57,067 nucleotides of DNA from Bacteroidales bacterium (GTDB lineage: Bacteria; Bacteroidota; Bacteroidia; Bacteroidales; P3), in contig JAFYSZ010000012.1 of NCBI GenBank assembly GCA_017559135.1, positions 1 to 57,067 on the forward strand, in the 5' to 3' direction. Of the stretch, positions 1 to 7,985 are shown in pieces. Position numbers and translations under genes: made by a program. The notes beneath the pieces are model-generated. The model saw only the letters and a list, made by a program, of their open reading frames with translations. It searched no databases and was not told where the DNA came from. Every line of letters starts with the position of its first letter. Positions within the stretch are counted from its first letter, which is position 1.

Positions 1-10
1 ATATATATGC

Positions 11-134
11 TTACCAAAACCGGATATAGATTATACCAAAAATATTGCTGTATATACCACAATGGTAAATTATCGCATCGAAATTGGTATGGCGTTTTTC
101 ACATTTCTGGATATGGGTTATACTGTTTTGGTAA
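11..134. promoter_or_regulatory. Array of six TACC/GGTA half-sites, possible operator or iteron cluster
   Basis: Six copies of a short element with consensus (A/T)TACCA(a)AA lie in 124 bp. Three read on the plus strand (TACC at 12, 34 and 55) and three on the minus strand (GGTA at 64, 86 and 130). Most neighbouring sites are 21-22 bp apart, two helical turns, and the inner four are nearly symmetric about position 61. The outermost copies (11-20 and 125-134) are an exact inverted repeat. A 13/15 direct repeat (22-36 and 109-123) overlaps the array. It lies just past the 3' end of a small HTH gene. Binding by that protein is inference, and the window edge hides what lies to the left. Confidence 0.35.
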
Positions 135-147
135 TAAAAATTGTGGC

Positions 148-513
148 TTATTCTCTTGGATTAAAATCATAAAAATTTGGATTAAAATCACAAAAATTTG
201 GATTGAATATTAAGTGAGGGTATCCCCATTGAAAGAGTTCTGCATTATTGATTTTGTTGCGTACACTCCTTAAAATGTTTAAATTTCTACAAAGGTGCGA
301 TTGTTTCATACCGATTATTTTTGCCAACTCTTCTTGTGTGCCAAAATAACCTCTGTCTCCAAAACCTTTCACATAGGCTATAATCAATATATCGCTATAC
401 GAGAATTTCTTTTTATTCTCATCAATCTCGCAAACAATAGGAGCCTTTCTAATCTTAATAATATCGTCCCAATTGATTTGGGTGAAACCATGAATTCTTC
501 TTCCTTTACTCAT
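148..513 (-). CDS. Small helix-turn-helix protein with a heptapeptide-repeat tail
   Basis: A 121-residue protein I do not recognise as a named family. Residues about 58-85 (GTQEELAKIIGMKQSHLCRN) look like a winged helix-turn-helix of the kind found in regulators and replication-associated proteins. The C-terminus is a short tandem repeat, FNPNFCD, FNPNFYD, FNPRE (residues 103-121), encoded by 21-bp direct repeats at 155-196, so the tail probably grew by repeat slippage. A minus-strand -7 box (TACTTTTG, 547-554) lies about 35 bp upstream. DNA binding is inferred from the HTH only. It could be a remnant of a mobile element. Confidence 0.55.
   Translation of the reverse strand: MSKGRRIHGFTQINWDDIIKIRKAPIVCEIDENKKKFSYSDILIIAYVKGFGDRGYFGTQEELAKIIGMKQSHLCRNLNILRSVRNKINNAELFQWGYPHLIFNPNFCDFNPNFYDFNPRE
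155..206 (-). repeat. 21-bp tandem repeat inside the HTH gene, about 2.5 copies
   Basis: Units at 155-175 and 176-196 differ at two positions, and a third partial copy follows. The period equals seven codons and gives the repeated peptide FNPNF(C/Y)D. The sequence differs from the intergenic 21-bp family found elsewhere in the window. Confidence 0.7.
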
Positions 514-636
514 ATCTTTATTTGTTTTTTAAAGTTAATAATGTTGCAAAAGTAAAGAAAAATAAGAGAGAAATTCAAGAGTGAAAGATATTGAAAGACT
601 ATAAAAGAAATTAAAAGAATCTTATAATGTTTTATG

Positions 637-687
637 AAAAAAAAGTCCTAAATACTCGGATTTTTTCTTTGTATTTAGGATTTTTTT
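637..687. terminator. Bidirectional intrinsic terminator after the M20 peptidase operon
   Basis: A 10-bp perfect stem (646-655 with 671-680) has an A-run at 637-645, which gives a U-tract for minus-strand transcripts, and a T-run at 681-687 on the plus strand. It lies 3' of the minus-strand operon ending at 737. Confidence 0.7.
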
Positions 688-704
688 CATAGAAAAAATA
701 AAAT

Positions 705-746
705 ATTTCTATGATTTATGAAATTATTTCTATGATTTATTTCATC
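705..746 (-). repeat. 21-bp-period intergenic tandem repeat, two copies
   Basis: Two 21-bp units (705-725 and 726-746) overlap the stop codon of the M20 peptidase gene. Read in the sense of that gene they contain AATCATAGAAAT followed by AATTTC. An inverted copy of the tag next to them forms a small hairpin (CATAGAAA with TTTCTATG, about 689-713). It belongs to the dispersed repeat family also seen at 13991, 39539 and 49636. Confidence 0.7.
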
Positions 747-2104
747 AATTCAGCGTATTCTTTGTAGAAATATGGTATTGTTTCAATTCCTTTGAAGAAT
801 TGTTCTAATGGATAGTTTTCGTTTGGAGAGTGGATTGCGTCTGCTCCTAAACCGAATCCCATAAGGATTGATTTGATTCCTAAGATTTTTTCAAATCCTG
901 CTATGATTGGAATACTTCCACCGCTACGTGTTGGGATTGGACGTTTGCCGTATGTTGTTTGATATGCTTTTTCGGCTGCTTTGTAGGCTGGCATATCAAT
1001 TGGCGATACGTAAGCGTAGCCTCCGTGTAATGGTGTAACTTCTACTTTTACTGATTCTGGTGCAAGGGTTTTGAAATATTCTGCAAATTGTTCTGTAACG
1101 ACTTCAAAATCTTGGTCAGGTACAAGACGGAACGAAATCTTTGCGTGTGCAGTTGAAGGAATAACGGTTTTTGCTCCTTCTCCTGTGTATCCTCCCCAAA
1201 TTCCGCAGCAATCAAGACTTGGTCTTATTCCCACTCTTTCTATTGTGCTGTATCCTTTTTCTCCGTGAAGGGCTTTTATGTCTATGGCTTTTTTGTATTC
1301 TTCTTCGTTGAAAGGTGCTTGTGCCATAAGGTCTCTTTCTTCTTGTGAGGCAACCAATACTTTGTCATAGAATCCCGGAACGGTTATGTGATTGTTTTCA
1401 TCTGTGAGTTTTGCAATTATTTGACAAAGTATGTTGATAGGGTTTGCAACTGCTCCTCCGTAAAGACCTGAGTGAAGATCGCGATTTGGTCCTGTTACTT
1501 TTACTTCTACATAGCCTAAACCTCTAAGTCCTGTTGTGATTGAAGGGGTGTCGGCTGCTATCATAGAGGTGTCAGATACCAAAATCACGTCTGCTTTTAG
1601 CAATTCTTTGTTTTCTTTGCAGAAGTCGTAAAGACTAACTGAGCCTATTTCTTCTTCTCCTTCAAGCATAAACTTAACGTTGCAAGGAAGTTGGTTTGTC
1701 TTTACAAGATATTCAAACGCTTTTGCGTGCATAAAGGCTTGTCCTTTGTCGTCATCTGCTCCTCTTGCCCAAATGAAGCCATCTTTTACCACAGGTTCAA
1801 ACGGATCTGTTCTCCATTCGTTTGCAGGATCTATCGGCATTACATCATAGTGTCCGTATATAAGGATTGTAGGTTTTGAAGCATCTATTATTTTTTCGGC
1901 ATATACAACAGGATTGCCTTGTGTTGGCATTATTTCGCATTTATCTGCTCCTGCTTCAAGGATTAGTTCTTTCCATCTCTGAGCACAACGAATCATATCA
2001 GGCTTGTGTGCTTCGATTGAAGATATTGATGGGATACGAATTAGAGAGAATAATTCTTCTAAGAATCTGTCTTTGTTTTGTTCGATGTATGTCTTTATGT
2101 CCAT
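737..2104 (-). CDS. M20 family dipeptidase (metallopeptidase)
   Basis: 455 residues, full length for the M20 peptidase/deacetylase family (CNDP/PepV-like dipeptidases). The di-zinc residues are recognisable: HYDVMP (H85, D87), ARGADDDKG (bridging Asp about 118), LEGEEEIGS (catalytic and metal Glu about 151-152), VSDTS (D178) and a final IHSPNE histidine near residue 425. The dimerisation (lid) domain lies between. There is no signal peptide, so it is cytoplasmic and probably completes hydrolysis of imported peptides. It is the last gene of a tight minus-strand operon after a SPOR protein and a stress protein. Substrate is not predictable from sequence alone. Confidence 0.9.
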   Translation of the reverse strand: MDIKTYIEQNKDRFLEELFSLIRIPSISSIEAHKPDMIRCAQRWKELILEAGADKCEIMPTQGNPVVYAEKIIDASKPTILIYGHYDVMPIDPANEWRTDPFEPVVKDGFIWARGADDDKGQAFMHAKAFEYLVKTNQLPCNVKFMLEGEEEIGSVSLYDFCKENKELLKADVILVSDTSMIAADTPSITTGLRGLGYVEVKVTGPNRDLHSGLYGGAVANPINILCQIIAKLTDENNHITVPGFYDKVLVASQEERDLMAQAPFNEEEYKKAIDIKALHGEKGYSTIERVGIRPSLDCCGIWGGYTGEGAKTVIPSTAHAKISFRLVPDQDFEVVTEQFAEYFKTLAPESVKVEVTPLHGGYAYVSPIDMPAYKAAEKAYQTTYGKRPIPTRSGGSIPIIAGFEKILGIKSILMGFGLGADAIHSPNENYPLEQFFKGIETIPYFYKEYAELMK

Positions 2105-2129
2105 AATTATTTGTTTGTGTTTTTTATGT

Positions 2130-2597
2130 TTAAAAATCTGTTTCTAAGTTTTCTTCAAAATATTCTGGTATCTCAATGTCTGCTTCGGATATTATAGGGT
2201 TGTTTATCCAATCTCTTATTATTATTGCAGAACTTATTTGAGGCTTGATGTGTTTGAATAGATTGTAGGCGTCTAAGCGTGTTACGAAGTCGCCACATTT
2301 TACAATAAAGTTTGGTTCGTCAAAACTTACGTATGCTCTTGTGTTAGGATAAGTGTTTATTAGCTCATCTTTTAGAGCGAAAGCCTTTGCTTTGGCATTT
2401 GTTCCGGTGAAAGAGTTTACCTTTATTCTGTAACCTTGTAGGGTTCTTGACATTTCGTTGTATTCGATGTGGCGTTCCAATATTGTTTGTAAACGTCCGT
2501 CTGCTATTACTTTTATTTGTGATTTGCCTTGAAGCGAAAAGCAAAGGCTAAATACAATGAAAAGTGTGCTTGTTAGTAAAAAATGTCTTGTTTTCAT
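2130..2597 (-). CDS. Secreted SPOR-domain-like protein
   Basis: 155 residues with an N-terminal signal peptide (hydrophobic residues 6-24). The middle, from about GYRIKVNSFTG to IIIRDWI, fits the SPOR fold: an opening strand (YRIKVNSF), helices, then a FIVKCGDFVTRLDAYNLF segment like the typical V-x-V-G-x-F sequence. SPOR domains bind denuded peptidoglycan glycan strands. Small secreted SPOR proteins are common in Bacteroidota, so a periplasmic peptidoglycan-binding role is likely. It sits 25 bp upstream of the M20 peptidase and 8 bp downstream of the usp gene, so co-transcription is expected. Confidence 0.7.
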   Translation of the reverse strand: MKTRHFLLTSTLFIVFSLCFSLQGKSQIKVIADGRLQTILERHIEYNEMSRTLQGYRIKVNSFTGTNAKAKAFALKDELINTYPNTRAYVSFDEPNFIVKCGDFVTRLDAYNLFKHIKPQISSAIIIRDWINNPIISEADIEIPEYFEENLETDF

Positions 2598-2605
2598 AGT
2601 TTGTT

Positions 2606-3424
2606 TTATCTTGATTCGTTATAAAGTTGGCGTACAGAACAAGTTAATACCGGAATGTGTGAATTGTTTATCATTTGTTGAGCGTAAGGACCAAGGAAGA
2701 TATTGCTTAGAGTTTTTTCTTGCTCACTCATTATCACAATCAAGTCGGCATTGTGTTTTGTTGCGTACTCTATTGTTGAAAGAGTTGTGTTTTCGGCTTC
2801 TATAAAGTCGATGCGGTATTTCATATTCTTTGCTTTCAATAGGGTTTCAACACTTACTACGTATTTGTCTACTATCTCTCTTATTGACTTGCTTGTACTT
2901 GAATAAATTCCTAAGACATAGATTTCAGAATTAGGGAACATTTGAGCAAACTCTATTGTCCAAGGCACTTTTTGACGAGTGTCTTTTGTGAAATCTATCG
3001 GCATAATCAATACTTCTAAGTCTTTGTCGGTGTGGAAGTCTTCGCGGATTGTCAAAACAGGACAATGTGCCTCGGTTATTGTCTTGTAGGTGTTTGCTCC
3101 TGCGAATTTTTCATCATATCCACTATTTCCGTGAGTTCCTATCACTAATAAATCGGCTTCAACCTCTTTTATTGCTTTATTTAGTGTTGCATATACTTTT
3201 CCTTTCGGCATGATGTGATAGTAAGCCTCTGAATCTGTTAGTTTTTCTTTTGCTTGCTTAACATATTCTTTTAATTTCTCTTCTGCTTTGTCGTAATCCA
3301 TCTCTGCGGTCTCTACCCAAATGATGTGCAAATCAACCTCTGCTCTTACAGCAATGTCTATTGCTACTTTCATTGCTGTTAATGAAGATTTGGAAAAGTC
3401 TATTCCTACTGCGATTGTATCCAT
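2606..3424 (-). CDS. Universal stress protein with two UspA domains
   Basis: 272 residues in two tandem UspA-like halves. The first starts AVGIDFSKSS and contains DLLVIGTHGNSG followed nine residues later by GA, close to the ATP-binding G-x2-G-x9-G(S/T) motif. The second half (from about residue 142) has the core DLIVIMSE but lacks the glycine motif, so it probably does not bind nucleotide. Such double Usps are common in Bacteroidota and associate with stress or energy limitation. It is the first gene of the usp-SPOR-M20 operon and diverges from ruvB. Confidence 0.88.
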   Translation of the reverse strand: MDTIAVGIDFSKSSLTAMKVAIDIAVRAEVDLHIIWVETAEMDYDKAEEKLKEYVKQAKEKLTDSEAYYHIMPKGKVYATLNKAIKEVEADLLVIGTHGNSGYDEKFAGANTYKTITEAHCPVLTIREDFHTDKDLEVLIMPIDFTKDTRQKVPWTIEFAQMFPNSEIYVLGIYSSTSKSIREIVDKYVVSVETLLKAKNMKYRIDFIEAENTTLSTIEYATKHNADLIVIMSEQEKTLSNIFLGPYAQQMINNSHIPVLTCSVRQLYNESR

Positions 3425-3560
3425 AAAATTACTATTTAATGGTTAATATATCTTTATAAATTGACAAAATTTATTACTTTTGCAGAATAAAGATTGCAAT
3501 TTTGTGCAAATATAATAAAATATTTCATAGAAATAATTTTTTTCACTGAAAAATAACACA

Positions 3561-4586
3561 ATGAATAATAATTTGAATCCGGAAAAGGAGCGTTTGACAA
3601 AAAGTGAAAGCGATTATGAAAAGGCTTTGCGTCCTTCTGCCTTTGATGGTTTTGCAGGTCAGGAACAAATCAAAGAGAATTTGAAAATATTTGTTCAAGC
3701 CGCAAAGGAAAGAGGCGAGGCGTTGGATCATGTCTTGCTTCACGGACCTCCTGGACTTGGGAAAACTACTCTTAGTTATATAATTGCAAACGAATTAGGC
3801 GTAAATGTAAAAATGACTTCGGGACCTGTGCTTGACAAACCGGGAGAACTTGCGGGTATTCTTACAAATCTTGAAGAAAATGACGTGCTTTTTATTGATG
3901 AAATACATCGTCTTTCGCCTATTGTGGAGGAGTATCTCTATTCTGCAATGGAAGACTACAAGATAGACATAATGATAGAGAGCGGACCGAATGCAAGAAG
4001 TGTGCAAATTGGCTTAGCACCCTTCACCCTCATTGGTGCAACAACTCGTTCGGGGCTTTTGACGGCTCCTTTGCGTTCAAGGTTTGGAATTACTTGTCGT
4101 TTGCAGTATTATGATCATCAAACCCTTGCAGGAATCATTAAACGTTCAAGCAATATCTTACAAACTCCTATTCACGACGATGCAGCCTTGGAGATTTCTC
4201 GCAGAAGCCGTGGCACTCCCCGTATTGCAAACCTTTTGTTGAGAAGAGTGAGGGATTTTGCTCAAATAAAATCAAATGGAGTGATTGATATGCAGGTTTC
4301 AAAAATGGCTTTGGAAGCCTTAAACGTTGATAAGAACGGATTAGACGAAATGGATAATCGTATTCTTTCGTGCATAATAGATAAATTCAAAGGTGGGCCT
4401 GTTGGAATCACTACAATAGCAACCGCAGTTGGCGAAGATGCCGGCACGATTGAAGAGGTGTATGAGCCTTTCTTGATTCAAGAAGGATTTTTGCAAAGAA
4501 CCGCTCGCGGAAGAGAAGCAACTGCTTTGGCATATCAACATCTTGGAAAATTTAATACGAAAAATAATCAAGGAGAATTGTTTTAA
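3561..4586 (+). CDS. ruvB: Holliday junction branch migration ATPase RuvB
   Basis: 341 residues, normal length. Walker A is GPPGLGKTT, Walker B is DEIHRL, followed by the RuvB-specific hairpin, sensor 1 (GATTRSG), the arginine finger region (PLRSRFGI) and the C-terminal winged helix ([21 protein letters not shown]). RuvB hexamers drive branch migration with RuvA and resolution with RuvC; neither partner is in the window. A -7 box (TACTTTTG, 3475-3482) lies about 80 bp upstream with a poor -33. One core of the dispersed AGAAATAATTTT repeat (3529-3540) lies in the leader. Confidence 0.97.
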   Translation: MNNNLNPEKERLTKSESDYEKALRPSAFDGFAGQEQIKENLKIFVQAAKERGEALDHVLLHGPPGLGKTTLSYIIANELGVNVKMTSGPVLDKPGELAGILTNLEENDVLFIDEIHRLSPIVEEYLYSAMEDYKIDIMIESGPNARSVQIGLAPFTLIGATTRSGLLTAPLRSRFGITCRLQYYDHQTLAGIIKRSSNILQTPIHDDAALEISRRSRGTPRIANLLLRRVRDFAQIKSNGVIDMQVSKMALEALNVDKNGLDEMDNRILSCIIDKFKGGPVGITTIATAVGEDAGTIEEVYEPFLIQEGFLQRTARGREATALAYQHLGKFNTKNNQGELF

Positions 4587-4607
4587 GAAGGAAAAATAGT
4601 AAATTTG
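4577..4607 (+). promoter_or_regulatory. Probable promoter of hutH
   Basis: ATTG at 4577-4580, 19 bp, then TAAATTTG at 4600-4607 match the Bacteroidota TTTG-N19-TAnnTTTG promoter with one mismatch in the -33 element. The -33 overlaps the last codons of ruvB, so hutH can be transcribed independently. Confidence 0.55.
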
Positions 4608-4641
4608 CAGTTTGAATTATAAATAAAAAATAAAATATAGT

Positions 4642-6135
4642 ATGGCAGTACATAAAATAAGCCCTGAATTATTGACTCTTGGTCAAGTAGATAAGATTCT
4701 AAAAGAGGGTATGACATTGGAACTTTCGCAAGAAAGCAGAGACAGAATAGTAAAATGTAGAGAATATCTTGATAATAAGATGAAAACTCAAAAGGAACCT
4801 ATCTATGGTGTTACAACCGGTTTTGGTTCTTTGTGTAATATTTCTATTTCTAAGGAACAACTTTCTCAACTTCAAAAGAATTTGGTGATGAGCCACGCTT
4901 GCGGAGTTGGAGAAGAAGTGCCTGCGGAAATTGTTAAGATAATGTTGTTGAACAAAATTCAATCTTTATCTTACGGAAACTCGGGAGTGCAACTTCAAAC
5001 TGTTGAAAGATTGATTGCATTCTTTAATAACGATATTCTTCCTGTTGTTTATCAACAAGGCTCTTTGGGAGCAAGTGGCGACTTAGCACCTTTGGCTCAC
5101 ATGTGTTTGCCTTTGTTGGGATTAGGTCAAGTAGATTACAAAGGAAAACGCATTAGCGGAGAAGAATTGAATAAAGAATTTAATTGGCAACCAATAGAAC
5201 TTCAATCAAAAGAAGGTTTGGCTCTTTTGAATGGTACTCAATTTATGAGTTCTTTTGCTGTTTGGTGTGTAATCAAGGCTCAAAAACTTTCAGACTTGGC
5301 AGATAAGATTATGGTTGTTTCATTGGAAGGATTTGATGGTAGAATAGAACCTTTCTTTGATCCTGTACATCAAGTAAGACCTCACGCCGGACAAATAGAA
5401 ACTGCAAGGAGAGTAAGAGAAATGTTGGAAGGAAGTCAAATTATAGCTCAACCTAAAAAACATGTACAAGATCCTTACTCATTCCGTTGTGTGCCACAAG
5501 TACACGGAGCAAGTAAAGATGCAATTGCTCACGTTGCAAGCGTAATTACAACAGAAATCAATTCGGCAACAGACAATCCAACAGTATTCCCTGATTTAGA
5601 TATGGTAATTTCAGCAGGTAATTTCCACGGACAACCTCTTGCTATCAATCTTGACTATTTGGCAATAGCAGTTGCAGAATTAGGCTCAATCTCTGAAAGA
5701 AGAACTTATCAATTGATTGGTGCTAAGAGAGATTTGCCTTCATTCTTAGTTGCAAAACCAGGTTTGAACTCAGGATTTATGATTCCTCAATATGCAGCTG
5801 CATCAGTTGTTAGTCAATCTAAACAATTGTGTACTCCTGCATCAGTAGATACAATCGACTCTTCACAAGGACAAGAAGACCACGTATCGTTTGGTTCAAA
5901 TGCTGCTACAAAACTTTATCGTGTTGTAAACAATACTGAAAGAGTTTTAGCAATAGAACTTTTCAATGCTGCACAAGCATTTGATTTCCGTAAACAACAA
6001 ACAGGTCTTTCTTCTTCTAAATGTATTGAAGACTTTGTTAAAGCGTACAGAGAAAAGGTTGCCTTTGTTCAAGACGATGTTGTAATGTATGAATTGATTC
6101 ATAAGAGCATCGATTTTTTAAGAGATCAACAATAA
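4642..6135 (+). CDS. hutH: Histidine ammonia-lyase
   Basis: 497 residues. The autocatalytic MIO cofactor triad Ala-Ser-Gly is at 144-146 in GSLGASGDLAPLAHM, the catalytic Tyr at 55 in YGVTTGFG, and the SHACG segment near residue 84 is the histidine-type (not tyrosine-type) selectivity region. It deaminates L-histidine to urocanate, the first step of the Hut pathway. No hutU, hutI or glutamate formiminotransferase gene is nearby, so the rest of the pathway must lie elsewhere. It has its own promoter and a strong terminator (6148-6200). Confidence 0.95.
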   Translation: MAVHKISPELLTLGQVDKILKEGMTLELSQESRDRIVKCREYLDNKMKTQKEPIYGVTTGFGSLCNISISKEQLSQLQKNLVMSHACGVGEEVPAEIVKIMLLNKIQSLSYGNSGVQLQTVERLIAFFNNDILPVVYQQGSLGASGDLAPLAHMCLPLLGLGQVDYKGKRISGEELNKEFNWQPIELQSKEGLALLNGTQFMSSFAVWCVIKAQKLSDLADKIMVVSLEGFDGRIEPFFDPVHQVRPHAGQIETARRVREMLEGSQIIAQPKKHVQDPYSFRCVPQVHGASKDAIAHVASVITTEINSATDNPTVFPDLDMVISAGNFHGQPLAINLDYLAIAVAELGSISERRTYQLIGAKRDLPSFLVAKPGLNSGFMIPQYAAASVVSQSKQLCTPASVDTIDSSQGQEDHVSFGSNAATKLYRVVNNTERVLAIELFNAAQAFDFRKQQTGLSSSKCIEDFVKAYREKVAFVQDDVVMYELIHKSIDFLRDQQ

Positions 6136-6147
6136 ACTTTTAATACT

Positions 6148-6200
6148 GATTTTTGGCTTTTAGGTTTTCTAAGGATTTAAAAGCCAAAAATCTTTTTTTT
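6148..6200 (+). terminator. Intrinsic terminator abutting the ygiQ start codon
   Basis: A perfect 15-bp stem (6148-6162 with 6178-6192), a 15-nt loop and an uninterrupted eight-T tract (6193-6200). The next three bases are the ygiQ ATG. It can end the hutH transcript or act as an attenuator for ygiQ. Confidence 0.8.
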
Positions 6201-7982
6201 ATGGCTTTCTTACCAACTACAAAAAAAGAAATAGAAAATCTTTCGTGGGATAGTGTCGATATAATCTTCGTTTCGGGCGATGCTTATATTGATCACCCTT
6301 CTTTTGGTGCGGCAGTAATTTCACGACACTTAGAAGCCTGTGGGTTTAAAGTGGCAATTCTTGCTCAACCTAATTGGAAAGATGATTTAAGAGACTTTAA
6401 GAAATTGGGAAAGCCTAATATTTGTTTTGCTGTTAGTTCAGGCTCTATGGATTCTATGGTGAATCATTACACAGCAGCAAAACGCAAAAGAACAGATGAT
6501 GCTTACACAGCAGGAGGACAGTCGGGCTTTCGTCCCGATAGGGCAACGGTTGTGTACTCTCAAATATTAAAATCAATTTATCCCGATGTGCCTGTTTTGA
6601 TTGGCGGAATTGAGGCTTCAATGAGAAGGCTTGCTCACTATGATTATTGGGACGATAAACTTTTTCCTTCGATTCTTTTGGACTCAAAAGCCGATTTGCT
6701 AATCTATGGTATGGGAGAAAAAATCTGCGAAAAGATTTGTAGAGGTTTGTTTGAGGGAAAAAGCATAGAAGAACTTAAAGACACGCCTCAAATTGCTTAC
6801 ATAGAACGAGGAGAGGTAGAAAAAAGCCGAGATTATAAAGACCTTTATTTGCATTCTTTTGAGGATTGTTTGAAAGATAAAAGAAAACAAGCCGAAAATA
6901 TTGCTTTGTTTGAAAAAAATAGCAATAAGTTTGAGGGAGAAAGACTTGTGCAAGTCTATGAGAAAGAGAATTTAAAGGTTGTTGTCAATCCTTTTGATCA
7001 AACCTATTGTTCTGAGGATTTAGACAATATTTACAAACTGCCTTTTGAGAGAAAACCTCACCCAAAATATGCAAAGCGAGGTGCAATTCCTGCTTTTGAT
7101 ATGATAAAATACTCGGTCAATATTCATAGGGGTTGTTTTGGGGGTTGTGCTTTTTGTACTATTGCCGCTCATCAAGGAAAACGCATAATTTCTCGTAGCG
7201 AGGATTCAATTATGCAAGAGATTAAACAAATATCACAAGATAAGGATTTTAAAGGTTATTTGTCTGATTTAGGAGGTCCTTCGGCTAATATGTATTTGAT
7301 GAGAGGTAAAGATGAGAGTCTTTGCAAAAAGTGTTCAAGACCTTCTTGTCTTTATCCAACTCTGTGTAAGAATATGAATAACGACCATCGTCCTTTGCTG
7401 AATCTTTATAAAAAAGTGAGGGCTTTGCCTTATATCAAAAAGGCTTTTGTTGGTAGTGGTGTCAGATATGATTTGTTTGATAGGAGTGAGTATTTTGAAA
7501 CCTTAGTTCGCTATCACGTTTCGGGAAGGCTTAAAGTTGCACCGGAGCATTGTAGCGAAAGTGTTTTAAAGGCAATGCGTAAGATGTCTTTTGACCAATT
7601 TATTGATATTAAAAAGAGGTTTGAAATCATCAATTCAAATTATGGTTTAAAGCAACAGCTGATTCCTTATTTTATTTCTTCTCACCCTGTTTGTACTTTA
7701 AAGGATATGGCAATTTTGGCTTCAAAAACTGCTGAATTAGGCTACAAATTAGAGCAGGTGCAAGACTTTACTCCAACTCCTATGACGATTTCTACTGAGA
7801 TGTATTACACAGGATACGACCCAATGACGCTTAAACGTGTGTTTGTTGAGAGAAATCCTGAGGCAAAGAAGATTCAAAATAGAGTTTTCTTTTGGTATAA
7901 ACCAGAAAATAAAATATGGGCAAATAATATCTTTAAAAAATATAATCTGCCCATACCTAATGTAGGAAAGTTTAGACGTTAA
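6201..7982 (+). CDS. ygiQ: YgiQ family radical SAM protein
   Basis: 593 residues from ATG 6201. I reject a TTG at 6153 because it lies inside the terminator hairpin and the family begins near FLPTTKKEI. The N-terminal B12-binding-like/UPF0313 region runs to about residue 280 (SGDAYIDHPSFG, GGIEASMRRLAHYDYW). The radical SAM cluster motif CxxxCxxC follows (C312, C316, C319 in RGCFGGCAFC). A four-Cys SLCKKCSRPSC segment may bind another metal. The family's reaction is unknown. No ribosome-binding site can be seen because the terminator T-tract occupies that position. Confidence 0.92.
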   Translation: MAFLPTTKKEIENLSWDSVDIIFVSGDAYIDHPSFGAAVISRHLEACGFKVAILAQPNWKDDLRDFKKLGKPNICFAVSSGSMDSMVNHYTAAKRKRTDDAYTAGGQSGFRPDRATVVYSQILKSIYPDVPVLIGGIEASMRRLAHYDYWDDKLFPSILLDSKADLLIYGMGEKICEKICRGLFEGKSIEELKDTPQIAYIERGEVEKSRDYKDLYLHSFEDCLKDKRKQAENIALFEKNSNKFEGERLVQVYEKENLKVVVNPFDQTYCSEDLDNIYKLPFERKPHPKYAKRGAIPAFDMIKYSVNIHRGCFGGCAFCTIAAHQGKRIISRSEDSIMQEIKQISQDKDFKGYLSDLGGPSANMYLMRGKDESLCKKCSRPSCLYPTLCKNMNNDHRPLLNLYKKVRALPYIKKAFVGSGVRYDLFDRSEYFETLVRYHVSGRLKVAPEHCSESVLKAMRKMSFDQFIDIKKRFEIINSNYGLKQQLIPYFISSHPVCTLKDMAILASKTAELGYKLEQVQDFTPTPMTISTEMYYTGYDPMTLKRVFVERNPEAKKIQNRVFFWYKPENKIWANNIFKKYNLPIPNVGKFRR

Positions 7983-7985
7983 TTT

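Noticed and set aside
7..213. 68-codon open frame on the plus strand at the window start
   Set aside because: The product is low complexity and partly a reading of the 21-bp repeats in the HTH gene; it overlaps that gene's 3' end.
4642..6135. Tyrosine ammonia-lyase of a flexirubin or aryl-polyene cluster
   Set aside because: The selectivity region reads SHACG as in histidine lyases, and no pigment genes are nearby.
6153..6200. Upstream TTG start for ygiQ
   Set aside because: Would translate the terminator hairpin; the family alignment begins at MAFLPTTKKEI (ATG 6201).
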